NCBI RefSeq assembly: GCF_023715785.1
Contig: NZ_JAMBOX010000003.1
Location: 62,001-126,000, forward strand
Direction of reading: 5' to 3'
DNA: 64,000 nucleotides
DNA from: Neobacillus niacini
GTDB taxonomy: Bacteria; Bacillota; Bacilli; Bacillales; Cytobacillaceae
In this document: one piece after another, positions 45,712 through 53,947 of the stretch
Numbering within the stretch: position 1 is the stretch's first letter
Layout of the letters: every line of letters begins with the position of its first letter
The notes under the pieces: generated by a model
Database searches by the model: none
Told to the model about the DNA's origin: nothing
The model's input: only the letters and a program-made list of their open reading frames with translations
Made by a program: the position numbers and the translations under genes

Positions 45712-46650
45712 TTAGTCTAATTTTCTTACTTCAATTGGCAGCAATCTTCGTTGGATCTGCCCGCGATATTGTTCATATTGCTCTGGCAGCATTAATTTTT
45801 CTCCCATTGTTTCTTGTGATTCATCATGGGCAAATCCTGGAGGATCGGTGGCAATTTCAAATAAAATTTCACCATGTTCTCTAAAGTATATCGCATTAAA
45901 ATAATTTCTGTCCCGAACCGGCGTGACGCCGTATCCTTTAGAGGCAACATATTGCTGCCAATCCAATTGATCTTCATCATCAATGGCCCGCCATGCAATG
46001 TGATGGACGGTTCCGACGCCCATTGCCCCGCGTCCGATTGGCGTAAGTTTAAGATCGATCACATTTCCGATGTCTCCGGAAGAACGGAAACGGGCGAAAT
46101 CTCCTTCTTTACCAACTAATTCAAGCCCCATTACTTTTTCCAGCAACTCCGCCGTTTTTTCTGGCTGAGCTGATAATAGCGTTGCCCCACCAAAACCTTT
46201 GATAGCAACCTCAGGGGTTACATCTCCGAAGGTCCATGGATTGATTTCCCCTTCTTCTCTTTCGACAATTTCCAAGTGAAGGCCATGAGGGTCATCAAAC
46301 CCCAGAAATACTTCTCCAAAACGTTGAATTTTTTTAAAGGGAACGTTGAATTTTTCTAATCTTTTTTCCCAAAATTCAAAAGCACCTTTAGGAACAACAT
46401 AAGAAGTGATTCCTACCTGACCGTCTCCAATGATTCCTTGCCGAGCACCCGGCCATGGAAAGAAGGTAATAATTGTTCCTGGTTTTCCTCCTTCATTACC
46501 GAAATAAAGATGATAAGTACCGGGATCATCAAAGTTAACAGTTTGTTTGACTAAACGTAACCCCAGAACTCCGGCGTAATAGTCAACATTCTCCTGTGGA
46601 TGGCCAACGATTGCTGTGATATGGTGAATACCCATTGTTTTTTTGCTCAT
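45712..46650 (-). CDS. ring-cleaving dioxygenase, VOC family (MhqA/MhqO type), first of operon
   Basis: 312 residues, two VOC domains, with GIHHITAIVG at the N-terminus, GTVHHIAWRA in the second domain and FEIATDPPGF near the end, giving the His-His-Glu type metal site. It is a paralogue of the product of 44108-45076. I chose ATG 46650, preceded by AAAGGGAG, over a start 36 bases upstream. The promoter with an MhqR-type operator in its spacer lies just upstream. Confidence 0.9.
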   Translation of the reverse strand: MSKKTMGIHHITAIVGHPQENVDYYAGVLGLRLVKQTVNFDDPGTYHLYFGNEGGKPGTIITFFPWPGARQGIIGDGQVGITSYVVPKGAFEFWEKRLEKFNVPFKKIQRFGEVFLGFDDPHGLHLEIVEREEGEINPWTFGDVTPEVAIKGFGGATLLSAQPEKTAELLEKVMGLELVGKEGDFARFRSSGDIGNVIDLKLTPIGRGAMGVGTVHHIAWRAIDDEDQLDWQQYVASKGYGVTPVRDRNYFNAIYFREHGEILFEIATDPPGFAHDESQETMGEKLMLPEQYEQYRGQIQRRLLPIEVRKLD

Positions 46651-46696
46651 GATTTTGCACTCCCTTTCTACTTTATTCTTTACCATTTATCAACGT

Positions 46697-46726
46697 ATTT
46701 TATCTCGAATTCGAGATAAGCTTCAA
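46697..46726 (-). promoter_or_regulatory. promoter of the quinone-response operon with MhqR-type operator in its spacer
   Basis: Leftward -35 TTGAAG (46726-46721) and -10 TAAAAT (46702-46697), spacer 18. The perfect 20-base palindrome TTATCTCGAATTCGAGATAA at 46700-46719 fills the spacer. It matches the MhqR box of B. subtilis as recalled (ATCTCGAATTCGAGAT core). A bound repressor would block the polymerase directly. Confidence 0.85.
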
Positions 46727-46732
46727 AAAATT

Positions 46733-47155
46733 TTATACTTCATTCCTTACTTTTTCCAAAAGCTGCACCAAGGCACCTGCCTCTTCTGAGGTTAAGGAGC
46801 TAAATATTTCGTCCACTAACTCATGATGTTTCGGCATCAATTTGTTCATCAAATCGGTACCAGCGTCGGTCAAGGTGATATGAATCACTCGCCTGTCTTC
46901 AAGACAGGAATTACGCAATAACAGGCCTTTTTTTTCTAATTTGTCGATCACATACGTCATCGAGCCGCTTGAAATCAGGATGCTGTTGCCAATTTGTTGA
47001 ATCGTTTGTTTCCCTTTATGATAAAGTACCTCTAAAACGGAAAAGTCTGTAATACTCAAATTGTTTTTGGCAATCTCTTCCTTTATTCGCTCATGAATCG
47101 CTTTTGATGTTTGCATTAATGTAAGGAATGGCAAATTGGTGCATTTTTTTTTCAT
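46733..47155 (-). CDS. mhqR: MarR-family repressor, MhqR-like
   Basis: 140 residues with the MarR winged helix: helix region YHKGKQTIQQIGNSILISSGSMTYVIDKLEKKGL and wing NSCLEDRRVIHITLTDAG. In B. subtilis MhqR represses genes against methylhydroquinone and catechol stress. The assignment is supported by two MhqR-type operators, one before the target operon and one before this gene. GGGGGTGAGATAAA precedes the ATG. Cys2-type redox sites are not conserved enough to judge. Confidence 0.85.
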   Translation of the reverse strand: MKKKCTNLPFLTLMQTSKAIHERIKEEIAKNNLSITDFSVLEVLYHKGKQTIQQIGNSILISSGSMTYVIDKLEKKGLLLRNSCLEDRRVIHITLTDAGTDLMNKLMPKHHELVDEIFSSLTSEEAGALVQLLEKVRNEV

Positions 47156-47190
47156 TTTATCTCACCCCCGCCAATTTGTTTGAATTTAAA

Positions 47191-47237
47191 TATCTTGAAT
47201 ATGAGATAATAGTACAGCCAATCCTCTATTTTGTCAA
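47191..47237 (-). promoter_or_regulatory. mhqR promoter with downstream MhqR-type operator
   Basis: Leftward TTGACA (47237-47232), 17-base spacer, TACTAT (47214-47209): a near-consensus sigma-A promoter. Directly downstream, 47191-47208 reads TATCTTGAATATGAGATA, 15 of 18 bases identical to the operator at 46701-46718. This implies autorepression. Confidence 0.8.
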
Positions 47238-47351
47238 ATAAAATTTGACATGAAAGGCGTTTCATAATTTACACTTAGATAACAGGTTGCAAGGAGATAC
47301 TAACACTATCAGGGATGTAACCACCAATATTAAATCTAAAAAAAGGCAGGT

Positions 47352-48137
47352 ATGGAGATGACAAACCAAAGCGTGATTTTTTTTGATATAGATGGAACCT
47401 TGCTTGACCATGATAAAAAATTGCCCACCTCCACTAAAGAATCCATTTTTAAATTGAAGGAAATGGGACATATCGTTGCAATCGCTACAGGCCGGGCCCC
47501 ATTTATGTATGAGGATTTGCGAAAGGAATTGGAAATCAATACTTTTGTCAGCTATAACGGCCAGTATGTCGTGTTAAACGGCGAGGTGTTATATACCAAT
47601 CCACTAAACATCTCTTCTCTTGAAAAACTAACCGAAGCGGCCTTAAAAAATAATCATCCAGTGGTATTTATGGACCATGAGGATATGAAGGCAAATGTTC
47701 CGGAGCATGCGTACATAAATGAAAGTATTGCGACATTAAAAATTAAGCAATTTCCGACCCACGACCCAAATTATTACAAAGGGCGCGAATTGTATCAAAC
47801 GCTCCTCTTCTGTCCGGAAGGAGAAGAGAAACAATATGAACAGGCGTTTGATGCTTTTGATTTCATAAGGTGGCATCCAGTTTCAGTCGATGTAGTTCCA
47901 AAGGGCGGCTCGAAGGCGAAGGGAATTGCCAAGTTAGTCGAAAGGCTCGGATTTCCTGCAGAACGCCAATTTGCCTTTGGCGATGGTCTAAACGATTTGG
48001 ATATGCTGTCAACCATCCATAATAGTGTGGCCATGGGAAATGGCCAGGAAGAAGTGAAAAGAGTGGCCAAATATGTGACAAAGTCCGTTGATGAGGATGG
48101 GATTCTTCATGGCCTGCAAATGGTGGGGCTATTATAA
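47352..48137 (+). CDS. HAD-family Cof-type hydrolase
   Basis: 261 residues with HAD motif I FFDIDGTLLD, a Cof-type cap, KGGSKAKGIAKL (motif III lysine) and motif IV FGDGLNDLDML. Such phosphatases act on sugar phosphates, FMN or PLP. ATG 47352 is preceded by AAAGGCAGGT; ATG 47358 is too close to GGAG. It lies between the two quinone regulators but on the opposite strand. Confidence 0.9.
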   Translation: MEMTNQSVIFFDIDGTLLDHDKKLPTSTKESIFKLKEMGHIVAIATGRAPFMYEDLRKELEINTFVSYNGQYVVLNGEVLYTNPLNISSLEKLTEAALKNNHPVVFMDHEDMKANVPEHAYINESIATLKIKQFPTHDPNYYKGRELYQTLLFCPEGEEKQYEQAFDAFDFIRWHPVSVDVVPKGGSKAKGIAKLVERLGFPAERQFAFGDGLNDLDMLSTIHNSVAMGNGQEEVKRVAKYVTKSVDEDGILHGLQMVGLL

Positions 48138-48170
48138 ATGAATGCTCACCGATTCGCGGGTCCGTTTAAT

Positions 48171-48207
48171 AAAAAGGAGCGACTGCTACTAGCAGCCGCT
48201 CCTTTTT
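48171..48207. terminator. strong bidirectional terminator
   Basis: AAAAAGGAGCG-CTGCT pairs with AGCAG-CGCTCCTTTTT with one mismatch. It lies between the convergent HAD and FMN reductase genes. Confidence 0.9.
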
Positions 48208-48218
48208 ATTATTCATTA

Positions 48219-48767
48219 TTATCTTACTGTTTTTAAAGCACCGCTCCATGCGACTACTTCTTCAAGCATCGCATTAACATTAGCATTATGCAATTCTTGT
48301 GGTGTAAATACAGACATATTTTCAAAATCAGTAAACAGGCTTAAAGTTGGATGTGTGCGGACGTCGGCAATTTTTAATTCCGCGCAAATTCCACGTAAAT
48401 GTTCAGCAGCACGTGCTCCACCGGTTGAACCGTAGCTTACAATGCCAGCAGCTTTGTTGTACCAAGCTTCGCGAGCGAAATCAAGCGCATTTTTTAATGA
48501 TGCGGAAAGACTGTGATTGTATTCTTGAACGATGAATACGAATCCATCAAGATTAGCAAGTTTTTCATTCCATGCAGCGATTCCAGGCTCTGATCCATCT
48601 GTTGTGCCTAAGAATGGAAGTTTGAAATCTGCAATATCTACGATTTCATAGTTTGCATCGCCGCGTTGATCGGCAATCCCTTTCACCCATTCTGCAACTT
48701 GTGGGCTAACACGTCCTTGACGAGTGCTTCCTAAAATAATCCCAATGTTTAATTTTTCAGTTGTCAT
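48219..48767 (-). CDS. NADPH-dependent FMN reductase / quinone reductase family
   Basis: 182 residues of flavodoxin fold: GIILGSTRQGRVS (FMN phosphate loop), VQEYNHSLSASLKNALDF and YGSTGGARAAEHLR. It reduces FMN, azo dyes or quinones with NAD(P)H. ATG 48767 is preceded by AAAGGAGG; the frame extends to another ATG (MGLLDRLFGK, 48818) with a weaker site. It is divergent from a YodB/CatR-like regulator, and its promoter carries that regulator's probable operator. In B. subtilis YodB controls similar reductases. Confidence 0.88.
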   Translation of the reverse strand: MTTEKLNIGIILGSTRQGRVSPQVAEWVKGIADQRGDANYEIVDIADFKLPFLGTTDGSEPGIAAWNEKLANLDGFVFIVQEYNHSLSASLKNALDFAREAWYNKAAGIVSYGSTGGARAAEHLRGICAELKIADVRTHPTLSLFTDFENMSVFTPQELHNANVNAMLEEVVAWSGALKTVR

Positions 48768-48886
48768 TGTTTCTTCCTCCTTTGTTTCTTTTCCAAATAA
48801 TCTATCTAGTAAACCCATGATGCACACCACCTTACCATATTTACATTGGAGCAAAATGCTCTGTTACCAACTATTAATCAATTGGT

Positions 48887-48930
48887 TACTTTATGTAAGT
48901 TAGTATATTATCACAATAAACTTAAGTCAA
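48887..48930 (-). promoter_or_regulatory. FMN reductase promoter overlapped by a YodB-like operator
   Basis: Leftward TTGACT (48930-48925), 17-base spacer, TATACT (48907-48902). The imperfect palindrome TACTTTATGTAAGTTAGTA (48887-48905) overlaps the -10. It resembles the YodB box recalled as TACTATTTGTAAATAGTA. Confidence 0.65.
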
Positions 48931-49002
48931 GTAATTAATATATAAAAAGTAATTTATTTTTATAAAAATATGATTATAATAGTAAGTAAGGAGTTGATTT
49001 CA

Positions 49003-49311
49003 ATGGATAAGTCGATTTGTCCCAGATTTGAAAAAGCCATGGGGTTACTGAGCCAAAGATGGACTGGCATGATTATTTATCAGCTTTTATCTGGCCCGCA
49101 GCGTTTCTGCAATATTGAATCTTCCATTGGGGTAAGTGGGAGAGTGCTTTCTGAACGGCTGAAGGATTTAGAGAACGAAGGAATTGTGAAGCGCGAAGTT
49201 TTCCCCGAAACTCCGGTTCGTATTGAATATTCTTTAACAGAAAAAGGCAAAGCCTTAGAACCTTTAATGAAAAATATAGAAACTTGGTCACATACTTGGT
49301 TGAATGCATAA
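49003..49311 (+). CDS. HxlR-family redox regulator, YodB/CatR-like
   Basis: 102 residues with winged helix GLLSQRWTGMIIYQLLSGPQRF and C-terminal PVRIEYSLTEKGKALEP. The N-terminus has Cys6 followed by Pro (SICPRFEKA), the position of the redox-sensing Cys6 in YodB and CatR, which respond to diamide and quinones. A further Cys lies in RFCNIES. AAGGAG precedes ATG 49003. It probably represses the divergent FMN reductase. Which of the two B. subtilis proteins it corresponds to is unclear. Confidence 0.85.
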   Translation: MDKSICPRFEKAMGLLSQRWTGMIIYQLLSGPQRFCNIESSIGVSGRVLSERLKDLENEGIVKREVFPETPVRIEYSLTEKGKALEPLMKNIETWSHTWLNA

Positions 49312-49317
49312 ATAATA

Positions 49318-49348
49318 GTAACCGCCACATTAGCGGTTACTTTTTTTT
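49318..49348 (+). terminator. terminator of the HxlR-type gene
   Basis: GTAACCGC (49318-49325) and GCGGTTAC (49333-49340), seven-base loop, eight T. Confidence 0.9.
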
Positions 49349-49377
49349 ACCCAAAGACTCACAAGGCAGCCATTTCA

Positions 49378-49800
49378 TTATAGAGTTTGAGAATCTGCGG
49401 CAACCATTTTCCGCTTGTTCTTCAATTTGCGCTTTCCAAAATAATAAACAGGAACGATGATGACAGCCCAGATGGCAAAATAGTTAAGGATGACAAGGAA
49501 TGGGTTGCTGCTGCGACTATGTCCCTCTATTCCCTCTCTCCTATGAAATTCCCCCCCACTAAACTCTCCATCAGGCCGTCCTTGTTTCACATCCGTCTGA
49601 TATACTGAGTTCCCATTAGTTGGGGACTGCCACCTTTGCTCCATTTGTTTTGGCATGAAATCTCCGCGATTGGCAGAGGCAGTTGAAGTAAACCACTGAA
49701 TTCCGCCTGCCAGAATGATGAGTGATAGGACAACCGGAACCAGGACACCCTTTCTGACCTTACCCTCCTTCGTTTTAAATGCTTTTTTGCAAATCGTCAT
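49378..49800 (-). CDS. hypothetical membrane protein
   Basis: About 140 residues, not recognised. Two transmembrane segments (about 18-38 and 100-122) flank an extracellular hydrophilic loop rich in Gly, Arg and Gln. ATG 49800 is chosen; the frame also opens at TTG 49818. No neighbour suggests a role. Confidence 0.5.
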   Translation of the reverse strand: MTICKKAFKTKEGKVRKGVLVPVVLSLIILAGGIQWFTSTASANRGDFMPKQMEQRWQSPTNGNSVYQTDVKQGRPDGEFSGGEFHRREGIEGHSRSSNPFLVILNYFAIWAVIIVPVYYFGKRKLKNKRKMVAADSQTL

Positions 49801-50000
49801 GACCCACTGCCAATGCAAGGCAATATGAAGGCGATTTTTATATAATTCTTTTTCACGCCAATTCCTCCAAACTTAATAGTTCAAGCTTTACTGCCTTTAT
49901 ATTAGTTGGGGAATCTTAATAAAACCTTAAGATACTTTGGGCCCTTTTCAAAAAAATTGTTGCTTTAACCTATAAGAGGCGAATTTTGAAATATAAAAAT

Positions 50001-50255
50001 TTAATCAAAAAGCCTGGTAATAATGCCGCCAATAATGACAACTACGATGGCACCGAGCAAAGCCGGCAATAACGAAACTCCCCCTATCGCCGGTCCAAAC
50101 GTTCCAAACAGATACTCACCAAGCCATGCCCCGACAAAACCAGCAAAGATGGCCGCCGCCCAGCTGCCCGGCATTTTTAACGGTGACAGCTTTTCCGCAA
50201 CAGTCCCAATGACGAACGCTATAATGACAGCCATGAGAAAAGAAGTAATGGTCAT
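50001..50255 (-). CDS. GlsB/YeaQ/YmgE family small membrane protein
   Basis: 84 residues with three transmembrane helices and the glycine-rich family pattern: AIIAFVIGTVAEKL-type first helix, GFVGAWLGEYLFG and a C-terminal ALLGAIVVVIIGGII. These 'transglycosylase-associated' proteins are linked to general stress; the mechanism is unknown. Confidence 0.85.
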   Translation of the reverse strand: MTITSFLMAVIIAFVIGTVAEKLSPLKMPGSWAAAIFAGFVGAWLGEYLFGTFGPAIGGVSLLPALLGAIVVVIIGGIITRLFD

Positions 50256-50444
50256 CTGAACAACCCCTTTTTGTTATTTTATTCAAGAATTGTCCAAATG
50301 GTTCGGGGGCCATCAGGTAAAAAATGAACGCTCAGGTAATGTGGGAGTGTTTCTATTCTAATAATTTAAAGAAAAATTCATATGAATCCCTTTTTGGCCA
50401 CCAATTTAGTGGTAAAATTATGAAAAACCTTGGAGGGATTTATG

Positions 50445-50612
50445 ATGTTGGGTGTTATGGGGATTTGGTCCTTATTATTTACACTAGGAATACCTGTAGC
50501 AATTGTTATTCTTTTGGTGTGGATTTATCAAATTAAGAGAAATGGTGATATTCATATCCAGCAAAATAACAAGATTATTCAACTACTGGAAAAAAGCGAA
50601 AAGATGAACTGA
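50445..50612 (+). CDS. small single-pass membrane protein
   Basis: About 55 residues: one transmembrane helix (about 5-28), then a charged helix (QIKRNGDIHIQQNNKIIQLLEKSEK). GGAGGG lies seven bases before ATG 50445. Unknown function; could be a small membrane regulator. Too short to be sure by composition alone, but the ribosome site is convincing. Confidence 0.55.
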   Translation: MLGVMGIWSLLFTLGIPVAIVILLVWIYQIKRNGDIHIQQNNKIIQLLEKSEKMN

Positions 50613-50729
50613 TGTGCAAAACGGTAAATCGCAAACCATATTAAATGCTAGATTATAAGATATTTTATGATCCAAATAGGATAAGCTTACTCTTTTCTAA
50701 TTTAGCCGATCGCCTAATAAATAACTTGA

Positions 50730-50756
50730 GGTCGCATAAAAACTTTCTATGCGACC
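50730..50756. terminator. hairpin between small membrane protein and PH-domain gene
   Basis: Perfect arms GGTCGCATA (50730-50738) and TATGCGACC (50748-50756). No T-run, so it may be only a weak terminator. Confidence 0.45.
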
Positions 50757-50819
50757 CTACTCTTGAGAAAATCAGCCACTCTGACGTGTTAGCGATTTAC
50801 CTTCCAAATCTGAGTGTCT

Positions 50820-51188
50820 TTAAAGAATTGCATTTGCAATGAGTTTGTCAATTTTTCGGATATCTACACCTTTTTTGAGATTGACTTTTATGTGGCCTGC
50901 CCTTGTCCACAATTCAACCTCTGCATTTATATCAAGAAAACTGCCTGCATTCTCGGTTGACCACATATTGATGGATGAATATGGCAGCGAATAGATTTCA
51001 ACCTTTTTTCCTGTTAATCCTTGAGCATCCCTTACGATTAACCTCTTGTTCGTGAAGATGGCACTGTCACGGATTGTTTTATAAGCAGCAATTGCCACTT
51101 CCCCATCCACCAATAGCCCATTCACATCATTTGGAATCGGACATTCAGAGATGAAAGTCCATTGCAATATATCCTGAGTTGCAGCCAT
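50820..51188 (-). CDS. bacterial PH-domain protein (bPH_1 family)
   Basis: 122 residues filling a single bacterial pleckstrin-homology fold: YKTIRDSAIFTNKRLIVRDAQG, VEIYSLPYSSINMWSTENAG and AEVELWTRAGHIKVNLKKG are the family's hallmark blocks. These proteins form ring oligomers in the cytoplasm; function is unknown. It stands alone. Confidence 0.88.
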   Translation of the reverse strand: MAATQDILQWTFISECPIPNDVNGLLVDGEVAIAAYKTIRDSAIFTNKRLIVRDAQGLTGKKVEIYSLPYSSINMWSTENAGSFLDINAEVELWTRAGHIKVNLKKGVDIRKIDKLIANAIL

Positions 51189-51304
51189 TAAAATCGCCTC
51201 CGAGTAAATTAATCTTTCTTTAAAATAAGTTCTTTAAACATTTGATAAATCCTTGTTCCTATGGATAGAAAATTCACAGAACAAAGGAACAAAGCAACTC
51301 CCTG

Positions 51305-51818
51305 CTATTTCATCGACTCTTCATCTAATCTATAAAACTCCAACTTTCCATCCGTTAGCCAAAACTCCAAAGAGATATTTTTCCTTTTATCTACATACCC
51401 AATAATATTGAACCCTTGTTCGGAGCGTGTATAATGGTGTTTTCCGTACTTCCTGATTACATCCGCCCTTGTATCGCCAATATGAATCCCTTTTGCTGTT
51501 GGCAACCCTTGATCGGTAATGATGAATCGGCTGATCCTTCCGGCTTGATCAGTAGCAATTTCTACTCCATCCCTTAATACATAGTAATCGTATTTTTCAA
51601 CATCGCGGCTTTTTTGCGTAGGTATCTCGTACTTTTTGGTGAACTTCTTGCTTTTAATATTACCCCCCCAAATAAATGCCTTCAATATTCTCATGACTTA
51701 AATCCGTTGACCTCGTTATCAGATGATGAAAGCCCCGGGGAAAAGTATTTTCAAAAAAAATGGTGAAAACCATTAGAACCATTACAGATGTAATCAAAAT
51801 AAGGGGTATTCTTTTCAT
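51305..51818 (-). pseudogene. membrane-anchored hypothetical protein broken by a +1 in a G7 run
   Basis: Two overlapping frames join into one sensible protein. The N-terminal frame (ATG 51818, GGAG upstream) reads MKRIPLILITSV... with a transmembrane segment and ends IEGIYLGG at a stop just after a run of seven G (C on the plus strand, 51663-51669). The next frame resumes with GGNIKSKKFTKKYEIPT and continues about 118 residues. With six G the join reads IYLGGNIKSKK without a break. This may be a real mutation, phase-variable tract or a sequencing error. Function unknown; the outer domain repeats IHIGDTRADVIRKYGKHHY. Confidence 0.75.
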
Positions 51819-51979
51819 TAATAATCTCCTATTATGTAGAATTAATATATATATAGAATTTCTATGTATATAGAATACACCCTGATTTACCATTTTTCAA
51901 CAAATAAATTCTAAAACCGTTTATGTCACGTATAAAAATATGTAAAATATGAGTAATACATAATAAGTGGGTGAAGCAG

Positions 51980-52177
51980 ATGGACAGATGGGAATACAAA
52001 TCAATCAAGTTTAAACCAGGCGGATTTTTCGGAGGAAAGCTGGATGAAGGCGAATTCGAAAACGAACTCAATGAGTACGGAAATAAAGGCTGGGAATTGA
52101 TTTCTTGCTTTGATACCAGTTTTGGCCAAGGCACCTCAAGAGAAGTCATTGCCGTTATGAAACGGAAAAAGAATTAA
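51980..52177 (+). CDS. DUF4177-type small protein
   Basis: 65 residues: MDRWEYKSIKF, then LNEYGNKGWELISC and REVIAVMKR, the pattern of DUF4177. Cytoplasmic, function unknown. GGTGA precedes ATG 51980. It is followed eight bases later by a broken lipoprotein gene, perhaps an operon. Confidence 0.75.
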   Translation: MDRWEYKSIKFKPGGFFGGKLDEGEFENELNEYGNKGWELISCFDTSFGQGTSREVIAVMKRKKN

Positions 52178-52185
52178 GATATAAA

Positions 52186-52528
52186 ATGAAAAAATACTTA
52201 TTTTTTAGTCTTACCATTGTATTGTTATTGATTGGTTGCAGCCGCAATCTACCCACCTACGAAGAAGATCGAAACTTTGATTCCACGATCATCAATGGGA
52301 CAGAATATGCACTGCAGAAATTAAGTTATAATGGAAAAACATTTATTTCCGAACCCGAACAGTTCATGGACCCTGATGACTATGACCGCTTTGAGCTTGG
52401 CAGACAAATTGGAAAAAACTGAAGACGGTATGCAAATTTATGAAGTGAAAAATGACAAGAACCGTATCGCGATGCGTGGTTTCATGTTTCCAACGACATT
52501 TTATCAATTGAGTGAAAGTGAAAAATAG
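52186..52528 (+). pseudogene. small lipoprotein gene broken by a +1 in an A6 run
   Basis: The first frame encodes a lipoprotein (lipobox LLIGC, Cys18) and stops after FELGRQIGKN at 52422. The next frame continues KTEDGMQIYEVKNDKNRIAM to 52528. Deleting one A from the six at about 52412-52417 joins them as QIGKTEDGMQ. The whole would be about 113 residues. It is the second homopolymer frameshift within 1 kb. Function unknown. Confidence 0.65.
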
Positions 52529-52598
52529 CCATATGGATAATTTAAGAAAACCACCCTGCTTTCGATTGATCTGAACCCAAAAAGTTAGACATATAAAT

Positions 52599-53399
52599 CT
52601 AGGCAGCTGCCTGGGCATGAGTTCGGTATTGAACCGGACTCATGCCCTTTAATTTTACCTTAATTCGTTTGTGATTATAGTAATAAATATATTTCTCTAA
52701 TTCTAGTTTAAAATGCTCCATACTCTCGAATTCTCTTAAGTAGAGTAATTCAGACTTTAATAAGCCGAAGAAATTCTCCATGACTGCGTTATCTAAACAA
52801 TTTCCTTTACGTGACATGCTTTGTACAATGCCTCGTTTTTTTAATGCGTGTTGATACTTCGTCATTTGATAATGCCAACCTTGATCGGAATGGAGGATAG
52901 GGGCATCTTCCTCATTTAAACGTTCAAGAGCTTTATCCAACATTTTCGAAACGAGTTGATAAACGGGGCGTTTTTCTATGTTATAAGCGATAATTTCCCC
53001 GTTGTATAAATCCAGTATGGGGGATAAGTAAAGCTTCTCCCCGTGTAAGTGGAATTCCGTCACATCCGTTACCCACTTCTCGTTTGGCTTTGATGCCTCA
53101 AAATTACGCTCCAAAATATTAGGCGCAATTTTACCCACTTTTCCACGGTATGAGCGATATTTTTTCATCCGTACGAGACATTTTAATCCCATTTCGTTCA
53201 TCAGACGGCGGACTGTTTTATGATTTATTTTTATACCGCGATTATGTAATTCCAACGTGATACGACGATATCCATATCGCTCTTGATTTTCCTCAAAAAT
53301 ATGCTTAATTAGTTCTTTGACTTCCTTATATTTATCTGGCCGATCCATTTGTTTTATCCAGTAATAATACGTACTTCGCGCAATACCAGCGACCTTCAC
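52599..53399 (-). CDS. IS3-family transposase OrfB (DDE integrase)
   Basis: 266 residues from the first in-frame ATG. HTH_21 region (IFEENQERYGYRRITLELHNRG) and rve catalytic core with WVTDVTEF (first Asp), LHSDQGWHYQ (second Asp) and NCLDNAVMENFFGLLKSE (Glu). The frame is open upstream, so the working enzyme is the OrfAB fusion made by -1 frameshifting at 53495-53501. Confidence 0.93.
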   Translation of the reverse strand: MKVAGIARSTYYYWIKQMDRPDKYKEVKELIKHIFEENQERYGYRRITLELHNRGIKINHKTVRRLMNEMGLKCLVRMKKYRSYRGKVGKIAPNILERNFEASKPNEKWVTDVTEFHLHGEKLYLSPILDLYNGEIIAYNIEKRPVYQLVSKMLDKALERLNEEDAPILHSDQGWHYQMTKYQHALKKRGIVQSMSRKGNCLDNAVMENFFGLLKSELLYLREFESMEHFKLELEKYIYYYNHKRIKVKLKGMSPVQYRTHAQAAA

Positions 53400-53437
53400 T
53401 AAATCGATGATTTTAAATTTATGCCTTAATTCGTATA

Positions 53438-53947
53438 TTACTTGCGCTTTGTCTTGTTCTGTAATTTTTCCTTGTTTTGAATTAAGGCTCTCAACTTTTT
53501 TAAATAGGCATTCTCCATACGTAGACGCTCAATTTCAGCACGTAACGCTTCTTCAGAACCTTCCGCTGGTTGAGATTTGTTTGTTTCCTTTTTCATGGAT
53601 GAACGCCCCTTCTGAGTTGGTTTTAGGCCGTCTATTCCGTGTGATTCAAAACTCTTTTGCCATTTTTGAATGGTACTATGTGTTGCAATATTAAAGATTG
53701 CAGCAGTTTCTCTTATAGACGTCCCTGTCTCTTTTATATAATTCAGTACGTCTAGTTTAAACTCTGTTGAATAAGTTGTATAGGGTTTTATAAAAGCATC
53801 TACCCAATGATTTTCATACTGTTTAATCCAATTCAGTAAAACGGAATGATGAACTCCAATGGATTTCGCAATAGATTTAACCCCCTCCGCCCCTTGTTGA
53901 TAACGATTAACTGCTTCTATTTTTTCCTCTATGTTAAATTTAGACAT
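53438..53947 (-). CDS. IS3-family transposase OrfA
   Basis: 169 residues with two helix-turn-helix segments (GVKSIAKSIGVHHSVLLNWIKQYE and SIRETAAIFNIATHSTIQKWQKSF), then a C-terminal leucine-zipper-like helix. It binds the element ends and regulates transposition. ATG 53947 uses GGAGGTG ten bases upstream, which lies in a strong inverted repeat at the element end. The AAAAAAG slip site sits 19 codons before its stop. Confidence 0.92.
   Translation of the reverse strand: MSKFNIEEKIEAVNRYQQGAEGVKSIAKSIGVHHSVLLNWIKQYENHWVDAFIKPYTTYSTEFKLDVLNYIKETGTSIRETAAIFNIATHSTIQKWQKSFESHGIDGLKPTQKGRSSMKKETNKSQPAEGSEEALRAEIERLRMENAYLKKLRALIQNKEKLQNKTKRK
53495..53501 (-). other. programmed -1 frameshift site A AAA AAG
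   Basis: On the minus strand the OrfA frame reads TTA AAA AAG TTG. The heptamer A_AAA_AAG is the standard IS3-family slippery sequence; slipping back one base joins OrfA to the OrfB frame. Confidence 0.85.

Noticed and set aside
50645-50842. 65-residue open frame on the plus strand
   Set aside because: No ribosome site, spans a hairpin and overlaps the end of the PH-domain gene.
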